From: Dama dama
Lineage: Eukaryota > Chordata > Mammalia > Artiodactyla > Cervidae
Assembly: GCF_033118175.1 (NCBI RefSeq)
Contig: NW_026870965.1
Span: 2,728,001 to 2,792,000, forward strand
Direction of reading: 5' to 3'
DNA length: 64,000 nucleotides
How positions within the stretch are numbered: the first letter of the stretch is position 1; every line of letters begins with the position of its first letter. The position numbers and the translations under genes are program-made. The notes beneath the pieces were generated by a model, which worked only from the letters and a program-made list of their open reading frames with translations, ran no database searches and had not been told where the DNA came from. Positions 12,001 through 22,579 of the stretch are shown here, in pieces.

Positions 12001-14690
12001 TGTGAAAAATATGAGGAGCATGATACGGTAGAAAAAATAGGAGGAGCATGAAGCTGTGTTCAAAAACATGAAGAGCCTGAAAAGGTGTGAAAAATATGAA
12101 GAGCCTCAAAAGGTGTCAAAAATATGAGGAGTATGAAACGGTATGATAAATAGCAGGAGCATGAAGTGGAGTTGAAAAACATGAAGAGTTTGAAATCGTT
12201 TGAAAATTATGAAGAGCTTCAAAAATGTTAAAAATATGAAGAGCTTCAAAAGGTGTAAAAAATATGAAGACCTTCAAAAGGTGTCAAAAATGAGATGAGC
12301 ATGAAACGGTCTGAAAAATAGGAGGAGCATGAAGCGGTGTTGATAATCATGAAGAGCCTGAAAAGGTGAGAAAAACATGAAGAGCTTCAAAAGGTGTGAA
12401 AAATATGAGGAGCAGGAAACGGTCTGAAAAATAGGAGGAGCATGAAGCGGTGTTCAAAAACATGAAGAGCCTGAAAAGGTGTGAAAAATATGAAGAGCCT
12501 CAAAAGTTGTCAAAAATATGAGGAGCATGAAAGGGTCTGAAAAATAGGAGGAGCATGAAACGGTGATCAAAAACATGAAGAACCTGAAAAGGTGTGAAAA
12601 ATATGAAGAGCTTCAAAAGGTGTGAAATACATGAGGAGCATGAAACTTTCTGAAAAAATAGGAGGAGCATGAAATGCTGTTCAAAAACATGAAGAGCCTG
12701 AAAAGGTGAGAAAAATATAAAGAGTTTCAAAAGGTGTGAAAAATATGAGGAGCATGATACGGTCGAAAAAATAGGAGGAGCATGAAGCGGAGTTCAAAAA
12801 CATGAAGAGCCTGAAAAGGTGTGAAAAATATGAAGACCCTCAAAAGGTGTCAAAAATATGAGGAGTATGAAACGGTATGATAAATAGCAGGAGCATGAAG
12901 CGGAGTTGAAAAACATGAAGAGTCTGAAATCGTTTGAAAATTATGAAGAGCTTCAAAAATGTTAAAAATATGAAGAGCTTCAAAAGGTGTAAAAAATATG
13001 AAGAGATTCAAAAGGTGTCAAAAATTAGATGAGCATGAAAAGGTCTAAAAAATAGGAGGAGCAACAAGTAGTGTTGAAAAAAAAGAAGAGCCTGAAAAGG
13101 TGTGAAAAATATGAAGAGCTTCAAAACATGTGAAAAATATGAGGAGCATGATACGGTCTGAAAAATAGGAGGAGCATGAAGCGGTGTTCAAAAACATGAA
13201 GAGCCTGAAAAGTTGTGAAAAATATGCAAAGCTTCAAAAGGTGTCAAAAATGAGAGGAGCATGAAACGGTCTGAAAAATAGGAGGAGCATGAAGTCGTGT
13301 TCAAAAATATGAAGAGCCTGAAAAGGTGTGAAAAATATGAAGAGCTTCAAAAGGTGAGAAAAATATGAGGAGCACGATTCGGTCTGAAAAATAGGAGGAG
13401 CGTGAAGAGGTCTTCAAAAACATGAAGAGCCTGAAAAGGTGTGAAAAATATGAAGAGCTTCAAAAGGTGTCAAAAATGAGATGAGCATGAAACGGTCTGA
13501 AAAATAGAGGTGCATGAAGCGGTGTTGAAAAACATGAAGAGCCTGAAAAGGTGTGAAAAATATGAAGAGCTTCAAAAAGTGTCAAAAATATGAGGAGCAG
13601 GAAAAGGTCTGAAAAATAGGAGGAGCATGAAGCGGTGTTCAAAAACATGAAGAGCGAGAAAAGGTGTGAAAAATATGAAGAGTTGCAAAAGATGTGAAAA
13701 ACATGAAGAGCTTGAAAAGGTGTCAAAATGAGATGAGCATGTAACGGTCTGAAAAAAAGGAGGAGCATGAAGCGGTGTTGAAAAACATGAAGAGTCTGAA
13801 AAGGTGTGAAAAATATGAAGAGCTTCAAAAGGTGTCAAAAATATGAGGAGCAGGAAACGGTCTGAAAAAGAGGAGGAGCATGAAGCGGTGTTCAAAAACA
13901 TGAAGAGCCTGAAAAGGTGTGAAAAATATGAAGAGCCTCAAAAAGTGTCAAAATATGAGGAGTATGAAACGGTATGATAAATAGAAAGAGCATGAAGCGG
14001 GGTTGAAAAACATGAAGAGTCTGAAATTGTGTGAAGAATATGAAGAGCTTCAAAAAGGTGAAAAATATGAAGAGCTTCAAAAGTTGTCAAAAATTAGATG
14101 AGCATGAAACGGTTTAAAAAATAGGAGGAGTAACAAATAGTGTTGAAAAAAATGAAGAGCATGAAAAGGTGTGAGAAATATGAACGACTTCAAAAGGTGT
14201 GAAAAATATGAGGAGCCAGAAACGGTCTGAAAAAAAGGAGGAGCATGAAGTGGTGTTGAAAAACATGAAGAGCCTGAAAAGGTGTGAAAAATATGAAGAA
14301 CTTCAAAAGGTGTCAAAAATATGAGGAGCATGAAACGGTCTGAAAAATCGGAGGAGCATGAAGCGGTGTTGAAAAACATGAAGAGCCTGAAAAGGTGTGG
14401 AAAATATGAAGAGCTTCAAAAGGTGTCAAAAATATGAGGAGCATGAAACGGTCTGAAAAATAGGAGGAGCATGAAGTGCTGTTCAAAAACATGAAGAGCC
14501 TGAAAAGGTGTGAAAAATATGAAGAGCTTCAAAAGGTGTGAAAAATATGAGGAGCATGATACGGTAGAAAATATAGGAGGAGCATGAAGCTGTGTTCAAA
14601 AACATGAAGAGCCTGAAAAGGTGTGAAAAATATGAAGAGCCTCAAACCGTGTCAAAAATATGAGGAGTATGAAACGGTATGATAAATAGC
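6046..14690 (+). repeat. Zone of a variant cassette marked ACGGTATGATAAATAG
   Basis: The diagnostic word ACGGTATGATAAATAG begins at 6046, 6411, 7389, 9160, 11096, 12138, 12872, 13969 and 14674; I did not notice it outside this interval. It sits in a longer cassette, usually preceded by GAGAAGTATG or GAGGAGTATG and followed by a CTGAAATCG or CTGAAATTG block and an S2 variant with CAAAAATGTG. Some copies pair at constant offsets: 6411 with 9160 (2,749 bp), 11096 with 13969 (2,873 bp), 12138 with 12872 (734 bp), and 12872 with 14674 (1,802 bp). Spacing between successive copies is irregular. This is a local satellite subfamily spread by repeated segment duplication. Confidence 0.8.
8431..8769 (+). 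repeat. Three near-identical tandem 113-bp units
   Basis: The block beginning GTGTGAAATAGATGAGG starts at 8431 and 8544 and, with a few substitutions (ATACATGAGGCGC), at 8657. The spacing is exactly 113 bp each time. All three share AACTCTCTG in place of AACGGTCTG, and GAGCAAGAAGCAG in S4. The first two units look identical, so this is a recent triplication within the older left part of the array. Confidence 0.85.
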
Positions 14691-15223
14691 AGGAGCATGA
14701 AGCGGTTTTGAAAAACATGAAGGGTCTGAAATCGTGTGAAAAATATGAAGAGCTTCAAAAATGTGAAAAATATGAAGAGCTTCAAAAGGTGTAAAAAAAA
14801 TGAAGTGCCTCAAAATGTGTCAAAAATTAGATGAGTATGAAAAGTTCTAAAAAATAGGAGGAGCAACAAGTAGTGTTGAAAAAATGAAGAGCCTGAAAAT
14901 GTGTGAAAAATATGAAGACCTTCAAAAGGTGTCAAAAATATGAGGAGCATGAAACTTTCTGAAAAATAGGACGAGCATGAAGCAGTGATAAAAAACATGA
15001 AGAGGCTGAAAAGGTGTGAAAAATATGAAGAGTTTCTAAAGGTGTCAAAAATATGAGGAGCATGATACGGTTTGAAAAAAGGAGGAGCATGAAGCGGTGT
15101 TGAAAAACATGAAGAGCCTGAAAAGGTGTGAAAAATATGAAGAGCTTCAAAATGTTTCAAAAATATGAAGAGCATGAAACGGACTGAAAATCAGGAGGAT
15201 CATGAAGCGGTGTACAAAAATAT

Positions 15224-15336
15224 GAAGAGCCTGAAAAGGTGTGAAAAATATGAAGAGCTTCAAAAGGTGTCAAAAATATGAGGAGCATGAAACGGTCTGA
15301 AAAATAGGAGGAACATGAAACGGTGATCAAAAACAT
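15224..15336 (+). repeat. Representative 113-bp higher-order unit (S1-S2-S3-S4)
   Basis: This is a clean example of the unit. S1 is 15224-15251 and opens GAAGAGCCTGAAAAGG. S2 is 15252-15279 and opens GAAGAGCTTCAAAAGG. S3 is 15280-15307 and carries the AAACGGTCTG block. S4 is 15308-15336 (29 bp); its usual form is GAGGAGCATGAAGCGG followed by TGTTGAAAAACAT or TGTTCAAAAACAT, while this copy has GAGGAAC and AAACGGTGATC. A clean consensus has 49 A, 33 G, 20 T and 11 C, which is 39% GC and 73% purine on this strand. The two CpGs of the unit lie in the ACGG of S3 and the GCGG of S4. Because 113 is not a multiple of three, any reading frame shifts from unit to unit. Confidence 0.93.
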
Positions 15337-15480
15337 GAAGAGCCTGAAAAGGTGTGAAATATCTGAAGAGCTTCAAAAGGTGTCAAAAACATGAGGAGCA
15401 TGAAACGGTCGGCAAAATACGACGAGCATGAAGCGGTGTTGAAAAACATGAAGAGCCTGAAAAGGTGTGAAAAATATGAA

Positions 15481-15762
15481 GAGCTTCAAAAGATGTGAAA
15501 AATATGAAGAGCTTCAAAAGGTGTCAAAAATATGAGGAGCATGAAACAATCTGAAAAATAGAAGGAACATGAAGCGGTGTTGAAAAACATGAGGAGCCTG
15601 AAAAGGTGTGAAAAAGATAAAGAGCTTCAAAAGATGTGAAAAATATGAAGAGCTTCAAAAGGTGTCAAAATTATGAGGAGCATGAAACAATCTGAAAAAT
15701 AGGAGGAGCATGAAGCGGTGTTCAAAAATATGAAGAGCCTGAAAAGGTGTGAAAAATATGAA
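15481..15762 (+). repeat. Second five-subunit (141-bp) tandem duplication
   Basis: The order S1, S2 with AAAAGATGTG, S2, S3 with AAACAATCTG, S4 occurs twice, starting at 15,481 and 15,622 (141-bp offset). The unusual AACAATCTG word lies in both copies. Together with 2,701-2,982 and the 140-bp gain near 61,210 it shows that five-subunit steps recur. Confidence 0.7.
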
Positions 15763-16350
15763 GAGCTTCAAAAGGTGTCAAAAATATGAGGAGCATGAAA
15801 TGGTCTGAAAAATAGGAGGAGCATGAAGCTGTGTTCAAAAATATGAAGAGCCTGAAAAGGTGTGAAAAATATGAAGAGCTTCAAAAAGTGTCAAAAATAT
15901 GAGGAGCATGAAACGGTCTGAAAAATAGAAGCAGCATGAAACGGTTTTGAAAAACATGAAGAGCCTGAAAACGTGTGAAAAATATGAAGAGCCTGAAAAG
16001 GTGTGAAAAATATGAAGAGCTTCAAACGTGACAAAAATGAGATGAGCATGAAACGGTCTGAAAAATAGGAGGAGCATGAAGTGGTGGTGAAAAACTTGAA
16101 GAGCCTGAAAAGGTGTGAAAAATATGAAGAGCTTCAAAATGTTTCAAATATATGAAGATCATGAAACGGTCTGAAAATCAGGAGGATCATGAAGCGGTGT
16201 TCAAAAACATTAAGATCCTGAAAAGGTGTGAAAAATATGAAGAGCTCAAAAAGTTCAAAAATATGAGGAGCATGAAATGATCTGAAAAATACGAAGAGCA
16301 TGAAGCAGTGTTCAAAAACATGAAGAGCCTGAAAAGGTGTGAAAAATATG

Positions 16351-16577
16351 AAGAGCTTCAAAAGGTGTGAAATATATGAGGAGAATGAAACGGTCTGAAA
16401 AATAGGAGCATCATGAAGCGGTTTTCAGAAACATGAAGAGCATGAAAAGGTGTGAAAAATATGAAGAGCTTCAAAAGGTGTGAAATATATGAGGAGAATG
16501 AAACGGACTGAAATAGAAGGATCATGAAGCGGTTTTCAGAAACATGAAGAGCATGAAAAGGTGTGAAAAATAGGAAG
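16351..16577 (+). repeat. Tandem pair of variant 113-bp units
   Basis: Two successive units share TATATGAGGAGAATG, the S4 block CGGTTTTCAGAAACATG and AGAGCATG in S1, starting near 16,351 and 16,464. The second unit has lost bases in the S3 A-run (CTGAAATAGAAGG). The shared rare variants make this a local unit duplication. Confidence 0.7.
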
Positions 16578-17113
16578 AGTTTCAAAAGGTGTCATAAATA
16601 TGAGGAGCATGAAACGGTCAAAAATAGGAGGAGCATGAAACGGTGATCAAATACATGAAGAGCCTGAAAAGGTGTGTAAAATATGAAGAGCTTCAAAAGC
16701 TGTGAAATACATGAGGAGCATGAAACTCCCTGAAAAATAGGAGGAGCATGAAGCGGTGTTCAAAAACATGAAGAGCCTGAAAATTTGTGAAAAATATGAA
16801 AAGCTTCAAAAGATGTCAAAAATGAGATGAGCATGAAATGGTCTGAGAAATAGGAATAACATGAAACGGTGTTGAAATTAATGAAGAGCCTGAAAAACTG
16901 TGAAAAATATAAAGAGCTTCAAAAGGTGTCAAAAATATGAGGAGCATGAAACGGTCTGATAAATAGGAGGGGCATGAAGCTGTGTTCCAAAACATGAAGA
17001 TCCTGAAAAGGTGTGAAAAATATGAAGAGCTTCATAAGTTGTGAAAAATATGAGGAGCATGAAACGGACTGAAAAATAGAAGCAGTATGAAACGGAGTTG
17101 AAAAATATGAAGA

Positions 17114-17410
17114 GCCTGAAAACGTATGAAAAATATGAAGAGCTTCAAAAGGTGTGAAAAATATAAAGAGCGTCAAAGGTGACAAAAATGAGATGAGCAT
17201 GATACGGTCTGAAAAATAGGAGGAGCGTGAAGTGGTGGTGAAACACATGAAGAGCCTGAAAAGGTGTAAAAAATATGAAGAGCTTCCAAATGTTTCACAA
17301 ATATGAAGAGCCTGAAAACGTGTGAAAAATATGAAGAGCTTCAAAAGGTGTGAAAAATATAAAGAGCTTCAAAGGTGACAAAAATGAGATGAGCATGATA
17401 CGGTCTGAAA
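17114..17410 (+). repeat. Seven-subunit (196-bp) offset duplication
   Basis: A block running from GCCTGAAAACG through ATATAAAGAGC, CAAAGGTGACAAAAATG and AGCATGATACGG appears at 17,114 and again at 17,310. The offset is 196 bp, exactly seven 28-bp subunits and not a multiple of 113. It supports exchange in subunit register. Confidence 0.7.
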
Positions 17411-18840
17411 AACAGGAGGATCATGAAGCGGTGTTCAAAAACATGAAGAGCCTGAAAAGGTGTGAAAAATATGAAGAGATTCAAAAGGTGTCAAAAATAT
17501 GAGGAGCATGAAACGGTCTGAAAAATAGGAGGAGCATGAAGTGGTGTTGAAAAACATGAAGAGCCTGAAAAGGTGTGAAAAATATGAAGAGCTTCAAAAG
17601 GTGTGAAATACATGAGGAGCATGAAACGGGCTGAAAAATAAGAGAAGCATGAAGTGCTGTGGAAAAACATGAAGAGCCTGAAAAGCTGTGAAAAATATAA
17701 AGAGCTTCAAAAGGTGTGAAATACATGAGGAGCATAAAATGGGCTGAAAAATAGGAGAAGCATGAAGTGGTGTTTAAAAATATGAAGAGCCTGAAAAGGT
17801 GTGAAAAATATGAAGAGCTTCAAAAGGTGTGAAATATGAGGAGCATGAAACGGTCTGAAAAATAGGAGGAGCATGAAGCGGTGTTCAAAAACATGAAGAG
17901 CCTGAAAAGATGTGAAAAATATGAAGAGCTTAAAATGGTGTGAAAAATATGAGGAGCATGATATGGTTTGAAAAATAGGATTAGCATGAAGCGGTGTTCA
18001 AAATCATGAAGAGCCTGAAAAGGTGTGAAAAATATGAAAAGCTTCAAAAGGTGTCAAAAATGAGATGAGCATGAAACGGTCTGAAAAATAGGAGGTGCAT
18101 GAAGCGTTGTTGAAAAACATGAAGAGCCTGAAAATGTGTGAGAAATATGAAGAGCTTAAAAAGGTGTCAAAATTATGAGGAGCATGAAACGGTCTTACAA
18201 ATACAAGGAGCATGAAGCGGTGTTGAAAAACATGAATAGCCTGAAAATGTGTGAAATATATGAAGAGCTTAAAAATGTGTCAAGTATATGCGGAGCATGA
18301 AACGGTCTGAAAAATAGGAGGATCATGCAACGGTGTTGAACAACATGAAGAGCCTGAAAATGTGTGAAAAATATGAAGAGCTTCCGAAGTTGTCAAAAAT
18401 ATGAGGAGCATGAAACGGTCTGAAAAATAGGAGGAGCATGAAGCTGTGTTCAAAAACATGAAGAGCCTGAAAATGTGTGAAAAATATGAAGAGCTTCAAA
18501 AGGTGTGAAAAATATGAGGAGTATGAAACGGTCTGAAAAATAGGAGGAGCATGAAGTTGTGTTCAAAAACATGAAGAGCCCGAAAAAGTGTGAAAAAAAT
18601 GAAGACCTTCAAAAGGTGTAAAAAATATGAGGAGCATGAAACGGTCTGAAAAATAGGAGGAGCATGAAGTGGTGTTGAAAAACATGAAGAGCCTGAAAAG
18701 GTGTGAAAAATATGAAGAGCTTCAAAATGAGTCAAAATTATGAGGAGCATGAAACGGTCTGAAAAAAAAGGCGGAGCATGAAGCGGTGTTCAATAACATG
18801 AAGAGACTGACGAGGTGTTAGAAATATGAAGAGCTTCAAA

Positions 18841-19550
18841 AGGTGTCAAAAATATGAGGAGCATGAAACGGTCTGAAAAATATGAGGGGCAACAAGGGGT
18901 GTTGAAAAACATGAAGAGCCTGAAAAGGTGTGAAAAATATGAAGAGCTTCAAAATGTAACAAAATTATGAGGAGCATGAAATGGTCTTAAAAATACGAGG
19001 AGCCTGAAGTGGTGTTGAAAAACATGAATAGCCAGAAAATGTGTGAAATATATGAAGAGCTTAAAAATGTGTGAAATATATGAGGAGCATGAAACGGTCT
19101 GAAAAATAGGAGGAGCATGAAGCGGTGTTCAAAAACATGAAGAGCCTGAAAAGGTTTGAAAAATATGAAGAGCTTCAAAAGGTGTCAAAAATATGAGGAG
19201 CATGAAACGGTCTGAAAAATATGAGGGGCAACAAGGGGTGTTGAAAAACATGAAGAGCCTGAAAAGGTGTGAAAAATATGAAGAGCTTCAAAACGTAACA
19301 AAATTATGAGGAGCATGAAATGGTCTTAAAAATACGAGGAGCCTGAAGTGGTGTTGAAAAACATGAATAGCCTGAAAATGTGTGAAATATAGAAGAGCTT
19401 AAAAATGTGTGAAATATATGAGGAGCATGAAACGGTCTGAAAAATAGGAGGAGCATGAAGCGGTGTTCAAATACATGAAGAGCCTGAAAAGGTTTGAAAA
19501 ATATGAAGAGCTTCAAAAGGTGTCAAAAATATGAGGAGCATGAAATGGTC
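18841..19550 (+). repeat. Three-unit (339-bp) tandem duplication
   Basis: The segment containing ATATGAGGGGCAACAAGGGG, CAAAATTATGAGGAGC, TCTTAAAAATACG and AACATGAATAGCC begins at 18,841 and again at 19,180, an offset of 339 bp or three units. Downstream of a 1-bp loss in the second copy (ATATAGAAG for ATATATGAAG near 19,390) the offset becomes 338. The two copies are otherwise almost identical, so this is recent. Confidence 0.85.
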
Positions 19551-20100
19551 TGAAAAATAGGAGGAGAATGAAATGCTGTTGAAAAACATGAAGAGACTGA
19601 CTAGGTGTGAGAAATATGAAGAGCTTCAAAAGGTGTCAAAAATATGAGGAGCATGAAATGGTCTGAAAAATAGGAGGAGCAACAAGGGGTGTTGAAATAC
19701 ATGAAGAGCCTGAAAATGTGTGAAAAATATAAAGAGCTTCAAAAGATGTGAAAAATATGAAGAGCTTCAAAAGGTGTCAAAAATATGAGGAGCATGAAAC
19801 TGTCTGAAAAATTGGAGGAGCATGAAGCGGTGTTGAAAAACATGAAGAGCCTGAAAAGGTGTGAGAAATATGAAGAGCTTCAACCGGTGTCAAAAATATG
19901 ATTAGCATGAAACGGTCTGAAATATAGGAGGAGCATGAAGCGGTGTTGAAAAACATGAATAGCCTGAAAATGTGTGAAATATATGAAGAGCTTAAAAATG
20001 TGTCAAATATATGAGGAGCATCAAACGGTCTGAAAAATAGGAGGATGATGAAACGGTGTTGAAAAACAAGAAGCGCCTGAAAAGGTGTGAAAAATATGAA

Positions 20101-20776
20101 GAGCTTAAAAAGGTGTCAAAAATATGAGGAGCATGAAACGGTCTGAAAAATAGGAGGAGAATGAAGCTGTTTTCAAAATCATAAAGAGCCTATAAATTTG
20201 TGAACAATATGAAGAGCTTCAAAAGGTGTAAAAATTTGAAGAGTAGGAAACGGTCTGAAAAACAGGAGGAGCATGAAGTGGTGTCCAACAACATGAAGAG
20301 CCTGAAAAGGTGTGAAAAATATGAAGAGCTTCAAAATGTGTCAAAAATATGAGGAGCATGAAATGGTCTGAAAAATAGGAGGAGCATGAGGCGGTGTTCA
20401 AAAACATGAAGAGCCTGAAAAGGTGTGAAAAATATGAAGAGCTTAAAAAGGTGTCAAAAATATGAGGAGCATGAAACGGTCTAAAAAATAGGAGGAGAAT
20501 GAAGCTGTTTTCAAAATCATGAAGAGCCTATAAATTTGTTAATAATATGAAGAGCTTCAAAAGGTGTAAAAATTTGAAGAGCAGGAAACAGTCTTAAAAA
20601 CAGGAGGAGCATGAAGTGGTGTCCAAAAACATGAAGAGCCTGAAAGGGTGTGAAAAATATGAAGAGCTTCAAAATGTGTCAAAAATATGAGGAGCATGAA
20701 ATGGTCTGAAAAATAGGAGGAGGATGAGGCGGTGTTCAAAAACATGAAGAGCCTGAAAAGGTGTGAAAAATATGAA
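20101..20776 (+). repeat. 338-bp tandem duplication at the left edge of the core
   Basis: The segment GAGCTTAAAAAGG ... AGCTGTTTTCAAAATCAT ... CCTATAAATTTGT ... GGTGTAAAAATTTGAAGAG starts at 20,101 and at 20,439. The second copy, not the first, forms the start of the C1 block and is carried again in C2 near 26,795. The 338-bp duplication is therefore older than, or part of, the event that made C1 and C2. Confidence 0.85.
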
Positions 20777-22579
20777 GAGCTTCAAAAAGTGTCAAAAATA
20801 TGAGGAGCATGAAACGGTCTGAAAAATAGGAGGAGCATGAAACGGTGATCAAATACATGAAGAGCCTGAAAAGGTGTCAAAAATATGAAGAGCTTCAAAA
20901 GGTGTGAAATTCATGAGGAGCATGAAATGAGCTGAAAAATAGCAGAAGCATGAAGTGGTGTGGAAAAACATGAAGAGCCTGTAAAGGTGTGAAAAATATG
21001 AAGAGCTTCAAAAGGTGTGTAATACATTTGGAGCATGAAACTCTCTGAAAAATAGAAGGAGCATGATGTAGTGTTCAAAAACATGAAGAGCCTGAAAAGG
21101 TGTGAAAAATATGAAGAGCTTAAAAAGGTGTGAAAAATATGAGGAGCATGATATGGTTTGAAAAATAGGATTAGCATGAAGCGGTGTTCAAAAACATGAA
21201 GAGCCTGAAAAGGTGTGAAAAATAAGAAAAGCTTCAAAAGGTGTCAAAAATGAGATGAGCATGAAACGTTCTGAAAAATAGGAGGTGCATGAAGCGTTGT
21301 TGAAAACCATGAAGAGCCTGAAAAGGTGTGAGAAATATGAAGAGCTTCAAAATGTGTCAAAAAAATGAGGAGCATGAAACGGTCTGAAAAATAGGAGGAA
21401 CATGAAGCGGTGTTGAAAAAATGAAGAGCCTGAAAAGGTGTGAAAAATATAAAGAGCATCAAAAGGTATCAAAAATATGAGGAGCATCAAACGGTCTGCA
21501 AAAACGGAGGAGCATGAAGTGGTGTTGAAAAACTTGAAGAGCCTGAGAAGGTGTGAAAAACATGAAAAGCTTCAAAAGATGTCAAAAATACGAGGAGCAT
21601 GAAACGGTCTGAAAAATATGAGGAGCATGAAGCGGTGTTCAAAAACATGAAGATCCTGAAAAGGTGTGAAAAATATAAACAGCTTCAAAAGGTGTGAAAT
21701 ATATGAGGAGCATGAAACGGTCTGAAATATAGGAGGAGCATGAAGCGCTGTTCAAAAACAGGAAGAGCCTGAAAAGTTTTGAAAAATATGAAGAGCTTCA
21801 AAAGGTGAGAAATACATGAGGAGCATGAAACTTGCTGAAAAATAGGAGAAGCATGATGTGGTGTGGAAAAACATGAAGAGCCTGAAAAGGTGTGAAAAAT
21901 ATGAAAAGCTTCAAAAGGTGTCAAAAATGAGATGAGCATGAAACGGTCTGAAAAATAGGAGGTGCATGAAGCGTTGTTGAAAAACATGAAGAGCCTGAAA
22001 AGGTGTGAGAAATATGAAGAGCTTAAAAAGGTGTCAAAAATATGAAGAGCATGAAACGGTCTTAAAAATACAAGGAGCATGAAGCAGTGTTGAAAAACAT
22101 GAATAGCCTGATAATGTGTGAAATATATGAAGAGCTTAAAAGTGTGTCAAGTATATGAGGAGCATGAAACGGTCTGAAAAATAGGAGGATCATGCAACAG
22201 TGTTGAAAAACATGAAGAGCCTGAAAATGTGTGAAAAATATGAAGAGCTTCCAAAATTGTCAAAAATATGAGGAGCATGAAACGGTCTGAAAAATAGGAG
22301 GAGCATGAAGCTGTGTTCAAAAACATGAAGAGCCTGAAAATGTGTGAAATATATAAAGAGCTTCAAAAAGTGTCAAAAATATGAGGAACATGAAACGGTC
22401 TGAATAATAGGAGGAGAATGTAACGGTGATCAGAAACATGAAGAGCCTGAAAAGGTGTGAAATATATAAAGAGCTTCAAAAATTGTCAAAAATATGAGGA
22501 GCATGAAATCGTCTGAATAATAGGAGGAGAATGTAACGGTGATCAAAAACATGAAGAGCCTGAAAAGGTGTGAAAAATA

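Larger units (their letters stand above)
1..20100 (+). repeat. Left, heterogeneous part of the satellite array
   Basis: This region has the same 113-bp architecture but more divergence between units than the core to its right. Subunit order is often broken by extra or missing 28-bp subunits, for example S1-S2-S2 runs near 540-760 and 2,700-2,880. Duplications here are short (about 0.1-1 kb) and offset by 113, 141, 196, 339, 734 or 2,392 bp, rather than multi-kilobase. I see no gene or other element. Higher divergence and smaller duplications suggest older satellite that has not been homogenised recently; that is an inference from reading, not from a computed identity. Confidence 0.8.
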
